A stretch of DNA of 64,000 bases from Ferruginibacter sp. (lineage in GTDB: Bacteria; Bacteroidota; Bacteroidia; Chitinophagales; Chitinophagaceae): NCBI GenBank assembly GCA_019638485.1, contig JAHBTP010000001.1, forward strand, positions 930,001 through 994,000, written 5' to 3'. How positions within the stretch are numbered: position 1 is the first letter of the stretch; each line of letters begins with the position of its first letter. Both the position numbers and the translations under genes were made by a program. The notes beneath the pieces were generated by a model. That model saw nothing but the letters and a program-made list of their open reading frames with translations, was not told the origin of the DNA and did no database searches. Positions 6,378 through 13,797 of this stretch are shown piece by piece.

Positions 6378-6953
6378 TTATACATTAAGCACATAATATT
6401 TCCAATTCGTATTTGTCGTGTCTGTATAGTCTTGCCAGTTTGCTTGATAAATGTTAGCCAATTGTATTTGTCCTTTATTATGTAAAAAAGTTGGCAATTG
6501 TGGTAAGTCAATGCTTTGAATGACAACTTCTTCTCCATTAAAATATTGGTAAATTCCAGCGTCTGCTCTTGGTGCTTCCCAAAATGCAATACAAGAGGTG
6601 GCAAGAATTGAATAGCAACCGTCAATGTTTGATTGTCTCAGTTGTTCTAAGAATTTTACATCTTCAATTGCGTGATACATAGCTTTTGGAATACCACCAT
6701 TGTCTTTTGGCATTTTAAGTTCAATTACGAACCGTTGACCAGTCTGTGTGGTTACATAAATATCAATTTCCTTTTTTATAAATTGAGGAAGTGGATTAAA
6801 TATTTTTGGTGTCGGATATTCAAGTCTAACTGTAAGATCCGGATAATTAGTTCTTAAAAATATTGCAAGTTCGTGTTGTAAACCAAATTCACTGTACAGT
6901 TCTATTGGTGTCTGCTGAATTGCATTAAAAAAATCATTTATTCTGTCAATCAT
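6378..6953 (-). CDS. Putative PD-(D/E)XK nuclease-fold protein
   Basis: A 191-residue cytoplasmic protein with no named family that I recognise. Residues about 55-80 read KKEIDIYVTT...RFVIELKMPK, a D-x(n)-ExK pattern set on two strands as in the PD-(D/E)XK nuclease core, preceded by the helical FGLQHELAIFLRTNYP. A Gln-rich stretch and a Trp/Asn-rich C terminus follow. It is the second gene of a two-gene cassette, 13 bp downstream of another orphan. A nuclease pair moving as a cassette would fit a defence role, but this rests on motif and context only. Confidence 0.65.
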   Translation of the reverse strand: MIDRINDFFNAIQQTPIELYSEFGLQHELAIFLRTNYPDLTVRLEYPTPKIFNPLPQFIKKEIDIYVTTQTGQRFVIELKMPKDNGGIPKAMYHAIEDVKFLEQLRQSNIDGCYSILATSCIAFWEAPRADAGIYQYFNGEEVVIQSIDLPQLPTFLHNKGQIQLANIYQANWQDYTDTTNTNWKYYVLNV

Positions 6954-6966
6954 TGTAAATTCAGTT

Positions 6967-7500
6967 TTAATGCTCTTTTTTATATGGAAATTCTTTTTGG
7001 CACTTTTCCCAAAAAATATCTCCGTTCATTTCGGTTAGATGTTCTTTAAAAAAATTAATCGTTTCTTCTTTCATTGTTTCTATGGCTCCCAAAAACTTTT
7101 CGTAAAAAACTAAATGTTGTTCTGTAGCTGAACGACCTTTATTCATTGCAAAAAATATGTCGCTGGGATGGTAATGGTAGTTACAACCGCCAGGGCAATT
7201 GCCAATAAATTTTGGATATCGTGTTAGGCTTCTGAATTTGCTGTAATGTGTCTTGAAGTGAGAGTAGCAAACCATATCTGTCAAAATTGTCAGAAATAGA
7301 GCTACTGCAAATAATTCTTTCCCGTCCTTGTCCAAAAAATCTAAGTGGTCAAATGCAGGTGTTAGTCTTTCGTATTGAATTGAAAAAGTCTGTTTATTGG
7401 CTGTGTCTTCGTGAAACCTACTCGCATCAGGAATTGTCGAGAAGAACCAATTTATGTCTTCACGAAATTTAGAATTATAATATGTTTTGAAGTCTGTCAT
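6967..7500 (-). CDS. Hypothetical partner protein of a two-gene cassette
   Basis: A 177-residue soluble protein without a recognised domain. The central part contains GNCPGGCNYHYHPSDIFFAM, a Cys/His cluster that could bind metal, flanked by a hydrophobic helix (LFAVALFLTILTDMVCYSHF) too polar at its ends for a confident membrane segment. The C terminus is amphipathic and lysine-rich. It starts 22 bp from the left outer end of R7 and is followed after 13 bp by the PD-(D/E)XK-like gene, so the two are probably co-transcribed and functionally linked. Confidence 0.62.
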   Translation of the reverse strand: MTDFKTYYNSKFREDINWFFSTIPDASRFHEDTANKQTFSIQYERLTPAFDHLDFLDKDGKELFAVALFLTILTDMVCYSHFKTHYSKFRSLTRYPKFIGNCPGGCNYHYHPSDIFFAMNKGRSATEQHLVFYEKFLGAIETMKEETINFFKEHLTEMNGDIFWEKCQKEFPYKKEH

Positions 7501-7521
7501 TTACTTACTGTGTCGTCTTTT

Positions 7522-7670
7522 AGGCTGCCCGCTAACGTTTCTGGGCTTTGCGTTCGGGCGGGATTTCGAAGTACAAAAGCTTGTATTATTACTAATGTTT
7601 AATTGAAAAACTGCCTTTGAATTTTGCACTTCAGCCCGCCTGACGCAAAACCCGTGTTGTGCGTTCGTGC
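7522..7670 (-). repeat. attC-like palindrome R7
   Basis: Outer ends AGGCTGCCCGCTAAC (7522-7536) and GTTGTGCGTTCGTGC (7656-7670). Inner arms GGGCTTTGCGTTCGGGCGGG (7543-7562) and 7635-7653 (CCCGCCTGACGCAAAACCC) pair with one mismatch plus a one-base bulge at the same place as in R6. The loop shares TTGAAAAACTG and TTGAATTTTGCAC with R6, so R6 and R7 are clearly copies of one element. Confidence 0.85.
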
Positions 7671-7674
7671 TTTG

Positions 7675-9075
7675 TCAATACTTATTGTTTGCATAACCTC
7701 CGATTAAAAAGCCCATATTTAAAAGTCCTAAAAATCCTTCAATTGAAACTAAGAGTCTTGCCCAACCAATAGGAACTAAGTCACTAAAACCCATTGTCGT
7801 GAAAGAAATTGTGCTAAAATAAAGACCATGTCCAAAATGAAAGTCTTTAATGTCAATAGCTGTTGAGTTTATCAGGTTTTTGTTTAACCAAAATATTAGT
7901 CCGAAGATTACAATTGTTGCTAATGAGTAATAAATGATTCTATGTGGTTTTCGTCCATACTCCCAATAGTAATAACTTAAAGTTTTGGTCAGGTAGTTAA
8001 AACCTTTCAGTCTTTTTCGTAAAAATTCATTCTCTTTTATGAAGTATAATTTTGCCACATCGTCATCACCTTGCTGCTGATATATTATTTTGAAAGCTTT
8101 ATAGCCTTGATAGTTATTGTCCTCAATGTTTGGGTCAACTTCTATGTGGGTTTGTCCCAAAGTGCAGTCCTGCATAATTGGATTGAAATTGCCACCAAAT
8201 ATGCGATTACTATAAAGTTTCGTGTTAAAAAAGTCACCCGATACATTACAGTCATAGAATTTCCATTGTTGCAACTTAGAGTTTAATAATGTGAAGTTGG
8301 TTACTGTGCAGTGTTCAAGTGAAACTAAAGGCATACTAAAGTCTGTCGCTACCCAATTGTCACAAGCACAATATGAACAACTCAAATTGCCGAGTTCACC
8401 AAAAACAATATCTCCTGAAAATTTAAGTCCACATAAGTTTACAAATTCTAAGCGTTTACCACGATAGAGCATTCCAAATCCATTAACTGGAATTTGAATT
8501 CCTCCCATTTTAAGAAGTTCAAAATCACTTTTATTTGCGTAAACATCAGCATGTATAAAAACCCTCTCCATTTCATGATTGGGAGCATGACGTGAGTTAA
8601 TATAAAGTATCTCTTGCTTTTTACCTCTTGCTTTTAACCAGTCTAAGTATGGGGTAAAGATTTGAATACATTGATAATTAAAAGTTGTATCAAAGTGTTT
8701 TTTATCACCTTCCAATTTTTCATATGCTACAATGGTTCTTTCATTGTCGTCCCATGTTTGCTTTGTGAGGTAGAGTTTTTTATCCTTTTTCGCTAATTTC
8801 TTTCGTTCGAGAAAAGGAGTTATTGTCCCTGTGCTTATTATTATCTCGTTTGTTAACTTGTTGTCTGCTTTCCATTCCTTGAAAAGCAAAAGAGTCTTGT
8901 CAAAATGAGCAAGTAAGACAGGAAAGTCATTTAACTTTCGCCATTCAATAAATCTCTCTTCTGATAAAGCCCAAAGGTCAAGAATGTCTGGCTTAGGATT
9001 GTTCTTTATTTTTTCAAACAATTCTATGTCATTGTTCTCTCTATCTTTTAGCATTTGTTCTCTAAATTCATTCAT
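7675..9075 (-). CDS. Pentapeptide-repeat protein with C-terminal two-helix potassium-channel-like pore
   Basis: With a start at 9075 the product is 466 residues. The frame is open to 9102, but those codons lie in the cassette terminus. The N-terminal third is charged and soluble. The middle holds irregular pentapeptide-like repeats (for example NLCGLKFSGDIVFGELGNLS). The last ~95 residues form two membrane helices around a pore loop, FTTMGFSDLVP, in place of the TVGYGD filter of K+ channels, so ion selectivity is uncertain. It is the recombinase-proximal cassette, the position normally best expressed in integrons. Confidence 0.8.
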   Translation of the reverse strand: MNEFREQMLKDRENNDIELFEKIKNNPKPDILDLWALSEERFIEWRKLNDFPVLLAHFDKTLLLFKEWKADNKLTNEIIISTGTITPFLERKKLAKKDKKLYLTKQTWDDNERTIVAYEKLEGDKKHFDTTFNYQCIQIFTPYLDWLKARGKKQEILYINSRHAPNHEMERVFIHADVYANKSDFELLKMGGIQIPVNGFGMLYRGKRLEFVNLCGLKFSGDIVFGELGNLSCSYCACDNWVATDFSMPLVSLEHCTVTNFTLLNSKLQQWKFYDCNVSGDFFNTKLYSNRIFGGNFNPIMQDCTLGQTHIEVDPNIEDNNYQGYKAFKIIYQQQGDDDVAKLYFIKENEFLRKRLKGFNYLTKTLSYYYWEYGRKPHRIIYYSLATIVIFGLIFWLNKNLINSTAIDIKDFHFGHGLYFSTISFTTMGFSDLVPIGWARLLVSIEGFLGLLNMGFLIGGYANNKY

Positions 9076-9091
9076 GTTCGCTGTCTTTTTA

Positions 9092-9411
9092 GCATGACGC
9101 ACAACACATAAATATAAGAACTATTCCCCACATTAAAAGAATTTGAATTATATAACAAATACCTGTAAATGAATTATTTTGATTATCGCTATAATTGTTG
9201 CGAAGATGAGTGTTTTGTGGTTGCACAAATAATTGCAACAGCAAATGCGATGCTAAATGAGGTTTAAATTATTAAAAGAAAAGAGACTTCTACCTTTTTC
9301 ACATACCCACAACTCCCATGCTTTCACTCCGCTTAAAATATAATGCTCATGTAATTTATTCAAACAACCTAAATCAATAATACCCACTTATTATTCTAAA
9401 ATATCTCACCC
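9092..9411. other. attI-like junction and spacer between array and recombinase gene
   Basis: The first cassette ends with GCATGACGCACAAC (9092-9105), matching in inverted orientation the GTTGTGCGTTCGTGC end at 7656-7670. On the minus strand the base before GTT is T here (TGTT) but C in every palindrome-borne core, as expected if this side belongs to a separate insertion site. No attC-like palindrome follows. The rest, to 9411, is A/T-rich and non-coding. TATATTTA (minus strand, 9116-9109) is one mismatch from TAnnTTTG and could drive the array, weakly supported. Short inverted TTGTTGC/GCAACA copies near 9198 and 9233 might be recombinase-binding arms. Confidence 0.55.
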
Positions 9412-10617
9412 TTAAATATCTAATTTATCTAAAGGACTTTCTATTCTACCTAAATCCTTTATACTTACATGGGTATAGCGTAATGTAGTTGATAGATTAT
9501 TGTGCCCCAATAATTCTTGTATATACCTAATGTCTGTTCCACTTTCTAACAAATGTGTGGCATAACTATGACGCAATGAATGAATACTTCCCTGCTTCTT
9601 TATCCCCGCTGCCTGCTTAGCTCTTTGCAATACCATCTGCAACGACCTACTACTGTATATCCCCCCACCAGCCCCTTCAAATAAATAATTACCTGGCTTG
9701 TATATTTTATAATATTCACGTAATATCTCCAGCAACTTTACCGCCAACGGCACAATACGATCCTTCTTACCCTTAGCATTCCTAATATGAATAGTCATCC
9801 GAACACTGTCTATGTCAGTTACCTTCAAATTAATCACCTCACTTACCCGTAACCCCGCAGCATAACATGCCATTATCATCGCTTTGTGCTTTATGTTTTT
9901 AATACTATTTATAATCTTCACAAATTCCTCCTGAGCCAATATGGTAGGTAGATTCAATGGCTTACGTGGCCGAGGTAAATCATAAAATTCAGCAGGACGA
10001 CCCACTACCTTTTCAAAATAAAATTTTAATGCATTTACAGCAGTATGTACATGATGCTCACTATACCCTCGCTCCTTATTTAACCATAATAAATATGATA
10101 AAATATGCTTCTTATCCAAACTGTTTATACTACGCCCACCCAATATTTTTAATAATTGAATAAATTCCTGACAATATACACGCGATGTATTGATACTGTA
10201 GCCTTTTAACGTTAATATATTTCGCATTGCCTCTAATGCCTCCGCATTCTCATCTCCTAATCCATATTCATACACCACCTTCCTTGTCTCAATACTTAAT
10301 TCCACCTTTTTTGAAACACGATTAATCGTCTTCCTCCCTTCTAAATATTTCCGTAATGAACTATTATCAATCCGCACCTTATCTTTCACAGCCTCACTAA
10401 AATGATGATATAATTCCTTAGTACAACCAAAATGCCAACAATTCTTTGATGAAGAATACCGTATCCCGGGTATTTTTTTTATTGCATCTATTATCTGCCG
10501 ATTCTTGGAGAAATATAATGCTATTCGTTCTTCACCATTATATTCTATCGCTTTTACAATTATAGTATCCACAACTAAATTTACTATGATACCAAATTGA
10601 AAAACTGGACTTATCAT
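9412..10617 (-). CDS. Xer-like tyrosine recombinase, putative cassette integrase
   Basis: A 401-residue site-specific recombinase. The catalytic set is complete: Arg257 (GLRVSEV), Lys282 (AKGKKDR), His346 and Arg349 (HSLRHSYATH), His372 (LLGHNNLSTT) and Tyr381 (RYTHV). A SAM-like core-binding domain covers about 125-220. Residues about 20-95 form an extra N-terminal domain (ERIALYFSKNRQIIDAIKKI, then CWHFG) seen in other Bacteroidota integrases and resembling a small HARP-like fold. The ~20-residue insertion that marks IntI enzymes between the second and third motifs is absent. It lies 307 bp from the first cassette and is transcribed toward it. The exact start is uncertain because several codons near the N terminus could serve. 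Confidence 0.9.
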   Translation of the reverse strand: MISPVFQFGIIVNLVVDTIIVKAIEYNGEERIALYFSKNRQIIDAIKKIPGIRYSSSKNCWHFGCTKELYHHFSEAVKDKVRIDNSSLRKYLEGRKTINRVSKKVELSIETRKVVYEYGLGDENAEALEAMRNILTLKGYSINTSRVYCQEFIQLLKILGGRSINSLDKKHILSYLLWLNKERGYSEHHVHTAVNALKFYFEKVVGRPAEFYDLPRPRKPLNLPTILAQEEFVKIINSIKNIKHKAMIMACYAAGLRVSEVINLKVTDIDSVRMTIHIRNAKGKKDRIVPLAVKLLEILREYYKIYKPGNYLFEGAGGGIYSSRSLQMVLQRAKQAAGIKKQGSIHSLRHSYATHLLESGTDIRYIQELLGHNNLSTTLRYTHVSIKDLGRIESPLDKLDI

Positions 10618-10733
10618 CTACAATTAACTGTTTTTTCCTTCCTATTTCATGACATATATCTCAAGATTTAATACGCTTTTATTTAGAAAATAGCTTAATT
10701 TAACACAGCTTTTCGTAACCAAAATTTGCTGTT

Positions 10734-13028
10734 ATGAGATTATTATTACCCACAATCTTCCTTAGCATTTTTTTAAGCTTATATAACCATTCATTTGCCC
10801 AACCTTGCAGCAGCCAAAATCCTTCTGCATGCCCATGCCCAACTCCCGGAGCCACAGATTGCCTCTTATTACCGGATATCACTGCCGGAAAAGGTTCTCT
10901 TAACGAATTTCGCGGATGGAGCGAAAATTCACAAGTTTCTCCGGGCTATATGAAAGGTCATATAAGACTTGATGTAGCTACTCCTAATATTGGATACGGA
11001 CCTTTGGAAATTGTTCCTACAAACAATTTCATTTGTGGTAATGATACGCTATGGAACTATAGCTCAAGTTTTGTTACCTGCCCCGATGGAAGCGAGCCCA
11101 AAATATTAATCAAACAAAATGTTTATCATAGAGTGGGAAGTAATCTCACCCGCGAAACACGAGACGCCGGATGGATGCAATATCACCCTTATCATGGCCA
11201 TATTCATATTGACGACTGGGGACAGTATTCTTTACGTTTTAATAACCCTTCAGTTGCCGATACGCTTCAATGGCCGGTGGTAAGCAAAAGTGTTAAAGTG
11301 TCTTATTGCCTTATAGACCTCGTACCATGCTCATACTTCCCACATAATTGCTTTGATGAAAATGGAAATACTTTGTATGATGACGATTTCCCGGCATTTG
11401 AACTGGGTGTTGGATATAATTCTTGCTCTTATTATATACAAGGTATCAGAGCCGGACATGTAGATATTTACGCACAAGGTATCCCTCAAAGCTATGTAAG
11501 AGTACCCTACGAAGCTTGTAATGGTGAATATTATATTGTAATCCAAATTGACCCCGACAACCACATCCTCGAAACAAATGAAAATAATAATTACCTGGCT
11601 GCAAAAGCTAACCTCGTTAATCAACATGCTCCTAATTCAACACCTTATTCCTATATTTTCTCCCAAAAAGGAAATATCATCTGCCAAGGCGAAACACTCC
11701 CCCTTGAAGCTTCTGGCGCATCTGCATATTTGTGGAGTACAGGTGAAACATCACAAAAAATTACTGTAAATACACCCGGTAGGTATTGGGTACAATCTAC
11801 CACACCCTGTGGAACAACAACCAGCGATACCCTCAATATATTTAATGCTCCAATTAGCTCAATACCTTCCGAAATTAGAACAGATACGGTGTGCTACGGC
11901 GGAACAGCAAACCTTTATGCCAGCGGTAACCCACATTGGTTTGATGCACCAGTGGGAGGGAACCTGGTTTTTGTGGGAAATAATTTTACTACACTTCCTC
12001 TATACTCCTCAGCAACTTATTATGTAAGTGATCAACCCTCTTTGCTAAGCGGAAAATTAGGCCCCGAACAGTTTAATTTTAGCGGCCAAGGTAGCGAAAT
12101 CGCTATGAGAGAGGACTACCTTATTTTTAATGCCTTTATTCCTTTTAAACTTAAAACTATAAAGGTAAAGGCTTCTCTTGCCGGTACAAGAATTTTTGAA
12201 CTGAGAGATATTCACGACAATATCCTGAGTTCCTACACCATCTTTCTCGACACCGGTATAAGTGTGGTACCACTGAATTTCTTCGTGCCTGCAGGATTAA
12301 ATTTTCAACTCGGACTAAACGCTTCCAGTACCACCGCTTCTCTTTTTACTGCAACAACCACATCAACAAATATAGGATACCCTTTTAAATTTAATGGAGT
12401 AGCAAATATTGTTGGCTCAACATTGGGAGATAATGCATATCCCTTCATGTTCGATTGGGATATTGAAGGCACCCCACAACCGTGTAGCACCTCAGGTACA
12501 CGCACCCCGGTTATTGCAGAAGTAGTTACACGCCCCAACGTTACTATTAGTGGGCTAGCCCCCGTCTATCTCCACACCTCATCACCTGTTACAATTTCCG
12601 GTACACCAACAGGAGGCACATTTTCAGGGAATGGAGTAGTGGGTAACACCTTCTATCCCGATAGAGCAGGTATAGGTCAACATGAAATTAGATACACATA
12701 CTCCCAAGGCCAGTGTGGCAACTTCGCCTCCTTTTATGTTACAGTGCAATTTGACAGCTCAATAATTTTTAATGGAAATTCAATCACGCTAATCAATAAC
12801 CCAAGCCAAAACCAACAACAATTGCTCATTCATTCTACCGATAATACTAAAATGGAAATAATGCTTACTAATAGCATCGGTCAATTAATATGGAAAGATA
12901 ATCTTACAATCAGAAACGGAATACAATTTCTCCCGATTAATATGCACTACCTGCCAAAAGGTGTTTATTTCATACAGGCTAGATGGCTAAATGGAAAACT
13001 GAAAAAGACACTGAAAATGCTAAATTGA
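10734..13028 (+). CDS. Secreted lysyl-oxidase-like protein with Ig-like domain and T9SS sorting domain
   Basis: A 764-residue T9SS substrate. A signal peptide covers residues 1-22. Residues about 70-290 match the lysyl oxidase catalytic domain: the copper-binding HGHIH (His154, 156, 158), KVSYCLID where Lys188 aligns with the lysine of the LTQ cofactor, NSCSYY with a candidate tyrosine (233/234), and a DPDNHILETNENNNY ending. An Ig-like segment (PLEASGASAYLWSTGETSQK) and a second beta-rich region follow. The C-terminal ~80 residues are a type A sorting domain ending MLNSIGQ-like to LKKTLKMLN. Amine oxidation of extracellular protein is inferred. Cargo attachment to the cell surface is expected. 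Confidence 0.82.
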   Translation: MRLLLPTIFLSIFLSLYNHSFAQPCSSQNPSACPCPTPGATDCLLLPDITAGKGSLNEFRGWSENSQVSPGYMKGHIRLDVATPNIGYGPLEIVPTNNFICGNDTLWNYSSSFVTCPDGSEPKILIKQNVYHRVGSNLTRETRDAGWMQYHPYHGHIHIDDWGQYSLRFNNPSVADTLQWPVVSKSVKVSYCLIDLVPCSYFPHNCFDENGNTLYDDDFPAFELGVGYNSCSYYIQGIRAGHVDIYAQGIPQSYVRVPYEACNGEYYIVIQIDPDNHILETNENNNYLAAKANLVNQHAPNSTPYSYIFSQKGNIICQGETLPLEASGASAYLWSTGETSQKITVNTPGRYWVQSTTPCGTTTSDTLNIFNAPISSIPSEIRTDTVCYGGTANLYASGNPHWFDAPVGGNLVFVGNNFTTLPLYSSATYYVSDQPSLLSGKLGPEQFNFSGQGSEIAMREDYLIFNAFIPFKLKTIKVKASLAGTRIFELRDIHDNILSSYTIFLDTGISVVPLNFFVPAGLNFQLGLNASSTTASLFTATTTSTNIGYPFKFNGVANIVGSTLGDNAYPFMFDWDIEGTPQPCSTSGTRTPVIAEVVTRPNVTISGLAPVYLHTSSPVTISGTPTGGTFSGNGVVGNTFYPDRAGIGQHEIRYTYSQGQCGNFASFYVTVQFDSSIIFNGNSITLINNPSQNQQQLLIHSTDNTKMEIMLTNSIGQLIWKDNLTIRNGIQFLPINMHYLPKGVYFIQARWLNGKLKKTLKMLN

Positions 13029-13317
13029 TGATTTAAATAAATTAACCTATTATAGGTCTGTTTTCGTAATAAATTTCACTTATAAATAAGGAATAATACA
13101 TAAACAAAGTAATAATCAAGCCAAGTGCTAAGACTTTTTTATGTAAAAAAAAAATCTTAGTTTTACACCTACACACTTATATCCAATATTGTACGAAGCC
13201 ATTTTTCTAAATCCTTCATCTTAGCGTTAACCACGCATTCTGATATCTATTATCAACCTTTTTATTTTTTCTAACTACAAACACCTGTCAGTATTTTTAA
13301 TTATCTCTAAAATAGAT

Positions 13318-13794
13318 ATGAACAAAATTTGTTTAATACTGCTTGTATTTCTCATACCTTTTTGCGCAAATGCACAAACCTCTGATGATTTCAAAAAGAT
13401 GGATAGGGCAGCCGCTTTTAAAGGCCTTGCCTTTCAAACTACTGAATCTGATTTCTTAAAAAAATTCTCAGCTAAAAAGATTGATTCTATTAATTCAGGA
13501 ACTTTTACATCATACAAAATAGATAATACACAATTTCTAACCATTGATTCAATCAGGTTTGCCAGCGGAAAAATAAACTTTCTAAATGGAAAATTAAATG
13601 AATTTGTGCTAAGCGCAGATGCTAAATCAAAAACCGAAAAAGATCTTTTTATTCAATACCTCACAAAAAAATTAGGTAAACCTACCTGCCATCAAAATAC
13701 ATGTCTGTGGGAAGGATTGTTCATTATTTGTGCATTCGACTATGAACCTGCTGCAAAAAAAGTTTTCTTCACTATAAGACAAGCTTCTGAATAA
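13318..13794 (+). CDS. Hypothetical secreted protein
   Basis: A 158-residue protein beginning MNKICLILLVFLIPFCANAQ, a clear signal peptide cleaved after ANA. The mature part has no recognised domain. It contains two alternating Lys/Ser segments and a C-terminal cysteine pair (PTCHQNTCLWEGLFIICAFD), so a disulfide is likely. The style (DDFKKMDRAAAFKGLAFQTT, a SAKKIDSINSG-like middle, IRQASE end) resembles small periplasmic proteins of Bacteroidota. It stands alone in a 289-bp upstream gap without clear signals and converges on the BNR-repeat gene with 3 bp between. Confidence 0.75.
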   Translation: MNKICLILLVFLIPFCANAQTSDDFKKMDRAAAFKGLAFQTTESDFLKKFSAKKIDSINSGTFTSYKIDNTQFLTIDSIRFASGKINFLNGKLNEFVLSADAKSKTEKDLFIQYLTKKLGKPTCHQNTCLWEGLFIICAFDYEPAAKKVFFTIRQASE

Positions 13795-13797
13795 AAA

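Larger units (their letters stand above)
1..10617. mobile_element. Integron-like gene-cassette array with adjacent tyrosine recombinase
   Basis: Eight gene units separated by related imperfect palindromes lie next to a tyrosine recombinase gene. Inferred cassette boundaries, taking crossover at G|TT on the minus strand, are 8-2222 (two fused cassettes), 2223-2853, 2854-4395, 4396-5313, 5314-6230, 6231-7535 and 7536-9104; another cassette continues left of the window. Each gene's 3' end is followed by a palindrome, and the cassette nearest the recombinase abuts a site without one, the same layout as attI-cassette-attC in integrons. Cassette contents are unrelated to each other and to the flanking chromosome. 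The recombinase is transcribed toward the array rather than away from it. Seen: palindromes, matched ends, recombinase. Inferred: that the recombinase moves the cassettes. Confidence 0.8.

Noticed and set aside
6194..6625. Minus-strand frame over palindrome R6 and the PD-(D/E)XK-like gene
   Set aside because: It is read in another frame of a better supported gene and begins in the gene body and ends in the palindrome.
1..9105. Palindromes as ordinary transcription terminators
   Set aside because: They lack T-runs, are 150-210 bp with long loops, share cores and loop sequence, and their outer ends match across genes; terminators explain none of this.
1..9105. Palindromes as a CRISPR array
   Set aside because: Spacers would be genes of 0.4-1.5 kb and the repeats are long imperfect inverted repeats, not short direct repeats.
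9412..10617. Recombinase called as a standard integron IntI
   Set aside because: The characteristic insertion between the conserved lysine and HxxR motifs is not there and the N-terminal domain is foreign to IntI, so only integron-like is claimed.
9412..10617. Recombinase as part of a prophage or conjugative transposon
   Set aside because: No phage structural, excisionase, relaxase or tra genes lie in the window, and no tRNA with a duplicated att site is seen.
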